From assembly GCA_005877345.1 (NCBI GenBank), contig VBPR01000264.1, positions 1-5,498 of the forward strand: DNA of 5,498 nucleotides, in the 5' to 3' direction. Positions 1-4,993 of the stretch are shown one piece after another (positions within the stretch are counted from its first letter, which is position 1; each line of letters opens with the position of its first letter). The position numbers and the translations under genes are program-made. The DNA comes from Nitrososphaerota archaeon. GTDB lineage: Archaea; Thermoproteota; Nitrososphaeria; Nitrososphaerales; Nitrososphaeraceae. The notes beneath the pieces were generated by a model that saw nothing but the letters and a program-made list of their open reading frames with translations, was not told where the DNA came from and did not search any database.

Positions 1-627
1 AAAATCACTACGTCGTAGCAATTCTTCTAGTGGGACAAAAGTAATATCAAGTTCTGATTCGATTTGATGTTTACGCGTTTTACTATAGTAAATTACTTGC
101 ATATCAAATCCTCTTGCACGTTTTGCTACCAGTATTCCAATTTCTCCAAGACCAATTATTCCTAAGGTACTTCCATGCACATCGTATCCAAGAAAGAGAT
201 CAGGTGTCCATCCGAATTTCCAGTTACCATTTCTTACATGCCTATCTGCATTGACAATATTCCTAGCTGCTGTCAGAATTAAAGAAAACGTGAGATCGGC
301 TGTAGCGTTAGCTAGAACATTTGGAGTATTAGTAACTATTATTTTCCTTTTTGCTGCTTCATAAATATCTACGTGATCATAACCAACACTATAGCAGCTT
401 ATTACTTTAAGATTTGGCCCTGCTGCATCCATGACTTTTGCGTCAATATTGTCCCCTAACATGCACAATAATGCGTCCACATCTCTAACATTTTCAAATA
501 AAGTTTCCTTCTTAAGTACGTCGACCCTAGGATTCATATTGATTTGAAAATGTTTTTTTAATATGGATGGTCCTGGTTCTGGTATTTTTCTCGTTACATA
601 CACCTTATGTTTGCTAGTAATATCCAT
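1..627 (-). CDS. gyaR: glyoxylate/D-2-hydroxyacid reductase, N-terminal 209 residues (cut by left edge)
   Basis: I translated this partial gene by hand. It begins at an ATG (625-627) and stays open to the edge. It should reduce glyoxylate or a similar 2-keto acid to the D-2-hydroxyacid in the cytoplasm. Seen: the substrate-loop motif SVGYDHVD (residues 80-87), the linker TPNVLANATAD (101-111), the Rossmann motif GLGEIG (159-164) followed by VAKRARGF, and after beta-2 the stretch YYSKTRK (180-186). These match the archaeal GyaR type of the D-isomer 2-hydroxyacid dehydrogenase family (usually about 330 residues). Ser/Lys/Arg after beta-2, instead of an acidic residue, suggests NADPH preference (inference). 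The catalytic Arg, Glu and His would lie mostly beyond the edge. A TAA at 682-684 in frame upstream, with no other ATG between, fixes the start. It lies 69 bases downstream of the transporter gene on the same strand, so cotranscription is possible. Confidence 0.93.
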   Translation of the reverse strand, partial: MDITSKHKVYVTRKIPEPGPSILKKHFQINMNPRVDVLKKETLFENVRDVDALLCMLGDNIDAKVMDAAGPNLKVISCYSVGYDHVDIYEAAKRKIIVTNTPNVLANATADLTFSLILTAARNIVNADRHVRNGNWKFGWTPDLFLGYDVHGSTLGIIGLGEIGILVAKRARGFDMQVIYYSKTRKHQIESELDITFVPLEELLRRSDF

Positions 628-682
628 AAAATAATTGGTTTCACTGTTTTCGGTTATTAATATGATATGAAATTGGATTTTT

Positions 683-690
683 ATTTTATA
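683..690 (-). promoter_or_regulatory. candidate TATA box for the reductase gene
   Basis: On the minus strand this reads TATAAAAT, close to the archaeal TATA consensus. It predicts a transcript start near 660 and a leader of about 30 bases before the ATG at 627. It overlies the end of the transporter gene's downstream region, so the reductase may have its own promoter in addition to any readthrough. Confidence 0.33.
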
Positions 691-696
691 TTTTCG

Positions 697-1638
697 TTAT
701 TCACTACTACTATTCTTGATCAACTTTATAGATAAAATTTTTAAAAAAATAATTCCTATGTAGTATGGCATATTGTAAAATGCAGCAAGTGCAGCTACTT
801 GTGAGCCAAAGAATTGTTGTGCAAAAACAGTTACTAAAATATTATTTACATAACTTAAGGCAATAAGCCCTGAAATTTTGTCTTTCGTAGACGAATCTTT
901 GTTCATGAAGTAGAAAATGAGATATCCTGTAATTGCAAACGTTGCAAATAATACAAAAGCAAGAATAGTTGTGACAATAACAAAAGGTAATTCCAAATAG
1001 AAATAACCTGAGAATTTTGAAAATATTGCGAAGTTAATTAAATCCATTAAAAATATAGATAAAGGTAATGAACTCTTGTTTATACTCGTCGCTAGCCCGG
1101 GTAAATATTTTTTTATGATTCCACTCCCCATTAAAGGGACAACTAGAGATATTATTAATAGTAAAATCATATCAAGTACTGGAATGGAAAATTCAGTATT
1201 ATAAAGAACATAAACTAATGTTGGTAATACAAAGGGAACTGCAAGTGACGTGATTATTACCATTCCTACTATAATAGAAAGTCTTCCTCTCACATAATTG
1301 GTAACAAATGGAGCCCCAAGTCCTGTAGAAATTCCAGATAATAATAGTACTGACAATGCATATTTAGGATTAATTAGATTAGTAACAAAATACATTACTA
1401 CTGGTATGATGATCACTTTCAAGATGGATAATATTAAGAGAAATTTAGGATTCCTAAAAATTGAGATAAGATCTTGGAAATCAAGTTGGATCAAATTGAG
1501 AAATAATAAAAGGCCAAGAATTATCAAGATGTACGGCGAAAAAAGCTCCCCAGTAGAAGGAAATAAAATACCAAGTATAGTTGAAACAAGAATTGAAATT
1601 GCAAGTACTGACAGGACCTTAGTATCATAAGAGGTCAA
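697..1638 (-). CDS. BASS/SBF-family (bile acid:sodium symporter-like) transporter
   Basis: This is an integral membrane protein of 313 residues with about ten hydrophobic helices (approximately 8-26, 33-52, 66-88, 92-112, 121-146, 151-175, 190-210, 215-245, 257-277, 283-305). That is the size and topology of the SBF/BASS family, which imports organic anions, often with Na+. The helix-4 crossover region GLGAPFVTNYVRGR (106-119) followed by a hydrophobic run with S131-L-A-V-P, and the late SYVNN...FG...A (262-284) region, line up by eye with the two crossover helices of bacterial ASBT homologues. Several expected Na+-ligand positions look changed. The start is TTG (1636-1638): a TAG lies directly upstream in frame and the first internal Met is residue 82. 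The downstream neighbour is a 2-hydroxyacid reductase, and known BASS members carry pyruvate, glycolate or ketopantoate, so an organic-acid substrate is my inference. An arsenite (ACR3-like) role is less likely. Confidence 0.8.
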   Translation of the reverse strand: MTSYDTKVLSVLAISILVSTILGILFPSTGELFSPYILIILGLLLFLNLIQLDFQDLISIFRNPKFLLILSILKVIIIPVVMYFVTNLINPKYALSVLLLSGISTGLGAPFVTNYVRGRLSIIVGMVIITSLAVPFVLPTLVYVLYNTEFSIPVLDMILLLIISLVVPLMGSGIIKKYLPGLATSINKSSLPLSIFLMDLINFAIFSKFSGYFYLELPFVIVTTILAFVLFATFAITGYLIFYFMNKDSSTKDKISGLIALSYVNNILVTVFAQQFFGSQVAALAAFYNMPYYIGIIFLKILSIKLIKNSSSE

Positions 1639-1664
1639 CTATACTGATCAACTATTCCATTACC

Positions 1665-1676
1665 ATAAATATTTAT
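1665..1676 (-). promoter_or_regulatory. candidate TATA box for the transporter gene
   Basis: The palindromic AT block ATAAATATTTAT is centred about 32 bases before the TTG start at 1638. It would place transcription start within a few bases of the start codon, consistent with a nearly leaderless archaeal mRNA. No Shine-Dalgarno sequence is visible. Confidence 0.3.
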
Positions 1677-1844
1677 CAATATATCTTCTGAAAAATCAGA
1701 TTGAAAAGTTGAAATATCTTATTGTTACTTTCTTTGATATAAACACCTTTCAATAATCATCCCAATATCATAGCATTTCAATATAGACGCACAAAATCAT
1801 AGATAACAGAAAAAATTCCTAATTGACTAGTGGCATAATGAAAT

Positions 1845-1854
1845 AATAAATATT
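1845..1854 (+). promoter_or_regulatory. candidate TATA box for the carbinolamine dehydratase gene
   Basis: AATAAATATT lies about 22-26 bases before the TTG at 1871 and roughly 60 before the TTG at 1909. A second AT block (TTTATTAAT, 1859-1867) follows. Either implies transcription starting around 1872-1892, well upstream of the conventional start, which bears on where translation really begins. Confidence 0.25.
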
Positions 1855-1908
1855 ACAATTTATTAATAATTTGCCGCGAAAAAACAGACAATTGTAATAG
1901 CAAATATC

Positions 1909-2349
1909 TTGTTACTTATTGTAGTAAATTCGACGTATATGGTAGCAATGGGGCAAACTCAAGAAACTCAACTTAAAATTAATACAACACTTGTATCCAT
2001 TAACGGCTCAGATATTAGGGATGCTCTAACTTCTGTGCATCTGAAACTCTCGGAAAATGAGATAAACGAGGCATTAAAGCATCTACCTGGTTGGACCATA
2101 TTTGACGGCAAGCTGCATAAGACATTTACATTTGTAGATTTTTCTACTTTATTTGAATTTATGTATCAAGTAGCTGACTCTTCCCAAAAATTAAATCATC
2201 ATCCAAATATGACATCAACATGGAATACGTTAACTATAGATTACGATACATGGAGTTTAGGACATGCAATTTCCAATCTTGACGTGAAGGCAGCTAGTGC
2301 CGTTGAAAATTTATATCAAGAAGGTATTTACGCAGATGGTGATAATTAA
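1909..2349 (+). CDS. pterin-4a-carbinolamine dehydratase (PCD/DCoH-like), with N-terminal hydrophobic extension
   Basis: The family dehydrates 4a-hydroxytetrahydropterin, recycling the pterin cofactor after aromatic amino-acid hydroxylation, and PCD-like proteins also occur in molybdopterin contexts. The domain runs from about residue 46 (LKLSENEINEALKHLPGW) to 137. The signature is present: H97-H98-P99, five residues, W105, nine residues, W115, nine residues, D125. The third active-site position is Trp where the classic enzymes have His; Trp is tolerated in the published PCD motif as I recall it. The acidic residue four before the first His is Gln93. Length is 146 against about 100-120 usual. 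The start is uncertain: TTG at 1909, or ATG at 1939 or 1948. The frame stays open upstream to 1870 with signal-peptide-like residues but no start codon. It stands alone on the plus strand, divergent from the transporter, and no aromatic hydroxylase is in view. Confidence 0.88.
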   Translation: MLLIVVNSTYMVAMGQTQETQLKINTTLVSINGSDIRDALTSVHLKLSENEINEALKHLPGWTIFDGKLHKTFTFVDFSTLFEFMYQVADSSQKLNHHPNMTSTWNTLTIDYDTWSLGHAISNLDVKAASAVENLYQEGIYADGDN

Positions 2350-2590
2350 TTGGTAAAGCACTTATTGGAGAACTTGATTGCATATTGGAAATTTTCTGAC
2401 GTTTCCTCTAATAAGATACTTTGTTAATCCAATTTTATAATTTAGTAATATGCACTGATTTTTTTGTAGTTACATATATCTTGGAAATAAATAAAGTCAT
2501 ATCCTAATTAGGGGTAATAAATCAATCAATAACAGTCGCTATGAATAGCACCGGCTGTAGAAATAATTCGCTACAAATTTAAAATGACAA

Positions 2591-2616
2591 GAAAAATTAC
2601 TTAGATTAATTTTTTC
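2591..2616 (+). terminator. weak hairpin plus T-run, possible terminator
   Basis: GAAAAATTA (2591-2599) pairs with TAATTTTTTC (2607-2616) with one bulged T, across a seven-base loop; the T run lies within the 3' arm. It may mark the end of an upstream transcript, but the stem is all A/T except the closing G-C pair and lies 240 bases past the dehydratase stop. Confidence 0.2.
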
Positions 2617-2619
2617 TTC

Positions 2620-2626
2620 TATATAG
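2620..2626 (+). promoter_or_regulatory. candidate TATA box for the three-gene cluster
   Basis: TATATAG is a good archaeal TATA core. It would start a transcript near 2648 with a leader of about 44 bases before the GTG at 2692. A weaker box (CTAATAAG, 2661-2668) is at the spacing expected for a leaderless start at 2692. Confidence 0.25.
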
Positions 2627-2691
2627 TCTAGCAGGATCTACAAGATTACCTTCGCCAATTCTAATAAGAGTTAGCTTGTGTCATCTAAGCT

Positions 2692-2907
2692 GTGTTTAAT
2701 AAGGAATCTTGCAGGGTATGCGGATTTTGTTTGACACCGTTTGCTACCTGTAATATTTGTCAAGAATATGTTCCATGGATTTGTTGTAAATGCGATAAAA
2801 TAGAGGATTGTATTCATTCTCATAATTATTGCAGAATTTCATTGAAAAGGAAAATAGAACCAGGTTTTTTCAAATCACTCTTACTTGAGGCAATAGCTAA
2901 AAAATGA
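2692..2907 (+). CDS. small Cys-rich, zinc-ribbon-like protein
   Basis: This is a 71-residue protein with ten Cys and two His packed into residues 7-47: C7xxC10xxC13, C20xxC23, C31-C32-x-C34, C40, H42, H44, C47. The spaced CxxC pairs strongly imply structural binding of two or more zinc ions. After the knuckles comes a basic stretch (K52-R53-K54) and a hydrophobic tail helix (58-69). The family is not recognised; compact zinc proteins of this look are frequent in archaea and are often nucleic-acid or protein adaptors (general knowledge, not shown here). The start is GTG (2692-2694), with TAA at 2686-2688 directly upstream in frame and no internal Met. Its TGA overlaps the next ATG in an ATGA junction (2904-2907), so translation is probably coupled to the following gene. 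It is the first gene of a three-gene cluster. Confidence 0.75.
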   Translation: MFNKESCRVCGFCLTPFATCNICQEYVPWICCKCDKIEDCIHSHNYCRISLKRKIEPGFFKSLLLEAIAKK

Positions 2908-3152
2908 ACGTACCAGAACTCGAACATATAAGAGCAAAGAGAGTAAATGCGGGTGAGAGTAACGAGAAAGAAACTGTCTATTGTGTGGAGTATTTAAATC
3001 AACCTTTTTACAACAATTTACGGGATTCAGTTATAGCACAAATAGGATTATGTAAACGATTGCTCATAAAAACAAACGTCACTTATGAAAGAAACGTTAT
3101 TGAAAGGGAAATATTAATTTTGAAACTAATTGTAGATCTGCTAGAATATTGA
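2904..3152 (+). CDS. hypothetical protein, middle gene of zinc-protein cluster
   Basis: The protein is 82 residues and of no recognised family. The N-terminal third is charged and polar. The middle (about 32-56) contains NNLRDSVIAQIGLCKRLL, probably an amphipathic helix, and the C-terminus (61-82) is a second helix rich in Ile/Leu and Glu/Lys (EREILILKLIVDLLEY). It is likely a small soluble helical protein that oligomerises or packs against a partner (inference). There are two Cys (27, 50) and no metal motif. The ATG overlaps the preceding TGA, and its own TGA (3150-3152) overlaps the next ATG in a TGATG junction. This double overlap is the best evidence that it is a real gene made in step with its neighbours. 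A weak GAGG sits 14 bases before the start. Confidence 0.7.
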   Translation: MNVPELEHIRAKRVNAGESNEKETVYCVEYLNQPFYNNLRDSVIAQIGLCKRLLIKTNVTYERNVIEREILILKLIVDLLEY

Positions 3153-3454
3153 TGAAAAATGCCAGAGGGAATAGCGTAATATCGGACGGATTAAATTTGA
3201 CGATTAACTATAGCTTGGTCGATAAAGGATCTGAATCAAGTGAGATTACGAAGCTAATTTATGATTTAAAAAATAAACAATACGTATTTAGTATCATTCC
3301 TGAAAAAATAATACATATGAATAATGGAATAAAATATTATTATGTTGAAGCTGAATGTAATGAAAGTAAAGTTATCATAAACGCTTATGGTAAACAAGCT
3401 GAAGAATTGTTCAAAGAAGTTCATAAACATTCATTTTTGAAAAATAAAATATAA
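3152..3454 (+). CDS. hypothetical protein, last gene of zinc-protein cluster
   Basis: This is a 100-residue protein of no recognised family. I chose the ATG at 3152, which overlaps the preceding TGA as TGATG; a TTG one codon earlier (3149) is also possible. The pattern suggests an alpha/beta fold: a polar N-terminus with a GLNLTINYSL strand (13-22), a helix near 30-40, strands at 43-50 (QYVFSIIP), 60-68 (IKYYYVEAE) and 73-79 (KVIINAY), then a helix 81-92 (QAEELFKEV). There is no signal peptide or membrane helix. Its position as third gene of an overlapping cluster with a zinc-ribbon-like protein suggests that the three act together, possibly as a small complex (inference). Confidence 0.7.
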   Translation: MKNARGNSVISDGLNLTINYSLVDKGSESSEITKLIYDLKNKQYVFSIIPEKIIHMNNGIKYYYVEAECNESKVIINAYGKQAEELFKEVHKHSFLKNKI

Positions 3455-3569
3455 TAATGATTTGGAATCTAGCTTGTTTATCATCAACTTTTCTGGAAAT
3501 AAGACAGTACACTGCAAACAGATCCACAAAGTATACAAGGTAAGATATCATTAAATTTCTGAGAGTCCC

Positions 3570-4082
3570 TTGAAGAAGGATACAAAGACATTATTGATAC
3601 TTCGGCACGCCAAGTCAAGCTGGGAATTTGCGGAATTGTCAGATCATGATAGACCTCTAAATAGCCGCGGTAAACGAGATGCACCACGAATAGGTAGAAA
3701 GTTGTTGAAAGAAGGCCTTGTCCCACAATTAATAATAAGCTCTCCAGCGATAAGAGCCCACTCCACAGCAGAGAAGGTTGCAAAAGCCTGTGGTTATGAT
3801 GGAGAGATTACAGTTGCCTCTTCATTGTATGGATCAGGATATACAGAATATCTGAACGTATTACAAGTTCAAAACGATCAATATGACATAATAATGATAG
3901 TTGGACATAACCCGCACTCAGAACAATTATTGGAGATATTAACAGGAAAGATGATTAGTATGCCAACATGTACCGTTGCATATGTGAGGCTACCCATCAG
4001 AACGTGGAAGGGAGTAAAAGCTCAAACTAAGGGTAAACTGGTCAATATTTGGCGTCCGAAGGAATTAAATCCTCATGAATAA
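3570..4082 (+). CDS. sixA: SixA-type phosphohistidine phosphatase (histidine phosphatase superfamily)
   Basis: A cytoplasmic member of the histidine (acid) phosphatase superfamily, branch 1, in the short SixA form (170 residues; the E. coli protein is about 160). The nucleophile motif is LILRHAKSSW (9-18) with Arg12 and His13. The second phosphate-pocket arginine is R62 in SSPAIRAHSTAE, and the second histidine is H113 in IVGHNPHSEQLLE. The DRPLNSRGKRDAP segment (27-39) is typical of SixA. The family removes phosphate from phosphohistidine, or acts on small phospho-substrates; the actual substrate here is unknown, and no histidine kinase or phosphotransfer protein lies in the window. The start is TTG (3570-3572): TAA at 3552-3554 is in frame just upstream and no ATG is near the N-terminus. 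No clear TATA box precedes it, and it lies 115 bases after the zinc-protein cluster on the same strand. Confidence 0.92.
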   Translation: MKKDTKTLLILRHAKSSWEFAELSDHDRPLNSRGKRDAPRIGRKLLKEGLVPQLIISSPAIRAHSTAEKVAKACGYDGEITVASSLYGSGYTEYLNVLQVQNDQYDIIMIVGHNPHSEQLLEILTGKMISMPTCTVAYVRLPIRTWKGVKAQTKGKLVNIWRPKELNPHE

Positions 4083-4234
4083 TATCTAAAGGGTTTAGTA
4101 AGCAAAAGTTCACCACTGTTCCAATATGTTGAAACATTGATAGCATCAAACGGAACAAACCAATTATCGCCAGATTTCTAATCAAAAAAGCAGGAATTGC
4201 AACTATTGAAAATAACATAAACTTCCTATGACTG

Positions 4235-4489
4235 CTAATTCCCTTTTTTAGTCTGCATCAAATCGAGTACAGTCGTAAGGTCTTTAGCAATTCTATCCAT
4301 TTGGTTTTGTATCTGGGATATTTCGGATTCCATCCGTTTAATTGACTTGGAAATCTTTTTTACTTTCTTGGGTTTTGTCTTATTGTATGATTGTGTATCC
4401 TGTTTGCTATCATTGGTTCTGTTCTTTTTTAACTGCAATGAGGTAGTTCTCGATTCGGTTGGATTACTCCTTGATTTTTGACTTGCCAT
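4235..4489 (-). CDS. small basic coiled-coil protein
   Basis: The protein has 84 residues in two parts. Residues 1-45 are polar, Ser/Thr/Asn/Lys-rich and probably disordered. Residues 43-78 form a textbook coiled coil: V43, I46, I50, M53, I57, I60, M64, I67, L71, V74 and M78 fall at alternating 3 and 4 spacing with no break. The protein is strongly basic at the N-terminus and at KPKKVKKISKSIKR (39-52), so binding to nucleic acid or acidic surfaces is plausible (inference). It has no signal or membrane segment and no recognised family. I chose the ATG at 4487-4489; a TTG two codons upstream (4493-4495) is the alternative. The ATG overlaps the stop of a 35-codon ORF upstream (TAATG), and a TATA-like box sits 26 bases before it. 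Confidence 0.7.
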   Translation of the reverse strand: MASQKSRSNPTESRTTSLQLKKNRTNDSKQDTQSYNKTKPKKVKKISKSIKRMESEISQIQNQMDRIAKDLTTVLDLMQTKKGN

Positions 4490-4596
4490 TACCAACTATA
4501 AGATATTAGACTATTTATCCTTTGATCTACCAATTTTGACTGAATGAATTTTTTCTTGTTAGATAAATATAGGATTGCAGCTTCAACTTCAGACAT
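4489..4596 (-). CDS. possible 35-residue ORF (or frameshifted 3' half of a small gene)
   Basis: I read this on the minus strand. It starts at ATG 4594-4596 and ends in TAA, which overlaps the ATG of the coiled-coil gene as TAATG. The product begins MSEVEAAILYLSNKKK and goes on with a helical, charged pattern (SKLVDQRINSL) that looks like real protein. A TGA lies nine bases upstream of the ATG in this frame. It overlaps the 50-residue ORF upstream in another frame across 4527-4596. Either it is a coupled mini-gene or it is the true continuation of that ORF after a frameshift. No family recognised. Confidence 0.35.
   Translation of the reverse strand: MSEVEAAILYLSNKKKFIQSKLVDQRINSLISYSW
4511..4520 (-). 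promoter_or_regulatory. candidate TATA box for the coiled-coil gene
   Basis: GGATAAATAG on the minus strand, preceded by AAA, is centred about 26 bases before the ATG at 4489, the spacing of a leaderless archaeal promoter. It competes with the idea that the gene is read only from a longer transcript through the overlapping small ORFs. Confidence 0.33.
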
Positions 4597-4679
4597 TTGG
4601 TATATTCAGATATTTGCTGCATTGCTTTTGTTTGAATTTTGTCTTTTTTTTGTATTTCAGATCCGCTTGTATTAGTCAT
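4527..4679 (-). CDS. possible 50-residue ORF, likely 5' part of a frameshifted small gene
   Basis: I read this on the minus strand, from ATG 4677-4679 to TAG at 4527-4529. The first 28 residues (MTNTSGSEIQKKDKIQ, then TKAMQQISEYTK) look like a soluble helical protein. After that this frame becomes less protein-like, while the frame one base back (the 35-residue ORF) becomes more so. A run of eight A residues lies in the coding strand at about 4644-4651. There is no recognised family, and nearby database sequence would be needed to settle the gene structure. Confidence 0.35.
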   Translation of the reverse strand: MTNTSGSEIQKKDKIQTKAMQQISEYTKCLKLKLQSYIYLTRKNSFSQNW

Positions 4680-4717
4680 CAGGAATCTAAATTAAATGGC
4701 TTTCTCATCTTTTAATC

Positions 4718-4738
4718 ATTCTAGAATTTAAATAGAAT
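4718..4738. promoter_or_regulatory. shared divergent promoter: palindromic TATA inside an inverted repeat
   Basis: The self-complementary box ATTTAAAT (4726-4733) can act as TATA in both directions. Toward the plus strand it lies about 30 bases before the ATG at 4760; toward the minus strand it would start a transcript near 4703, ahead of the small ORF at 4679. It is enclosed by the inverted repeat ATTCTA (4718-4723) / TAGAAT (4733-4738) with a nine-base spacer, a layout that could be a repressor operator over the TATA box. Confidence 0.33.
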
Positions 4739-4759
4739 AAAGACAAATATCATCCAACG

Positions 4760-4957
4760 ATGCGTGAATATTTTGATCCAGGGGATTCACTAATTGCTGA
4801 AATGTTATTACTGGCAGCTATAATTTGGTTTACAGTATATGTTGAACACTGGACATACAGGCGTACAGAAAAACAAAAGGAACAGAAGGAAAGAAAAAAT
4901 CTGATCATTTTCATTGATAATGATCCGAATCAGAGACTTATGTTTATAGACGAATAG
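4760..4957 (+). CDS. N-terminal half: single-pass membrane anchor and charged linker
   Basis: This is 65 residues up to the premature TAG. A short acidic N-terminus (MREYFDPGDS) precedes one membrane helix at 11-29 (Leu/Ala/Ile/Trp rich). A highly charged stretch follows (RRTEKQKEQKERK, 34-46), suggesting that the C-terminal part faces the cytoplasm by the positive-inside rule. Then comes a strand-like LIIFIDNDPNQRLMFIDE (48-65) that ends abruptly at the stop. The ATG at 4760 is supported by a TATA box about 30 bases upstream. The family is not recognised. If only this half is made, it would be a tail-less membrane peptide. Confidence 0.6.
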   Translation: MREYFDPGDSLIAEMLLLAAIIWFTVYVEHWTYRRTEKQKEQKERKNLIIFIDNDPNQRLMFIDE

Positions 4958-4993
4958 CAGCAATTCAAGGATTACAAGCCATTTTTTACAGAC

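Larger units (their letters stand above)
2350..2691. other. long intergenic stretch without a convincing gene
   Basis: These 342 bases separate the dehydratase from the zinc-protein cluster. They contain a seven-T run at 2459-2465 that could end transcription of the dehydratase, two small hairpins in a locally less AT-rich patch at 2538-2575, an AT hairpin at 2591-2616 ending in a T run, and a 24-codon open, protein-like stretch on the minus strand (2606-2680) that may be a gene remnant. I see no tRNA, no repeat array, and no ORF with a good start. Confidence 0.6.

Noticed and set aside
1298..1630. Plus-strand ORF of 110 codons
   Set aside because: It lies wholly inside the transporter gene on the opposite strand; the transporter frame has clear membrane helices and family motifs, and this one has none.
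1687..1700. Small hairpin TCTGA-AAAA-TCAGA between the divergent transporter and dehydratase genes
   Set aside because: The stem is only five pairs with no T-run or conserved context; such repeats are expected by chance.
2350..2427. A 25-codon ORF from TTG right after the dehydratase stop
   Set aside because: It is short, has a TTG start, no homology I recognise, and is in an area with no other coding signs; likely chance.
3484..3783. Minus-strand ORF of 99 codons
   Set aside because: It is antisense to the SixA N-terminus, whose RHAKS motif and fold signature make the plus frame the real one.
4042..4218. Minus-strand hydrophobic ORF of 58 codons following the coiled-coil gene
   Set aside because: It starts 16 bases after that gene and could encode a membrane peptide, but it runs antisense into the SixA C-terminus and has no motif; T-rich AT-biased sequence gives such ORFs by chance.
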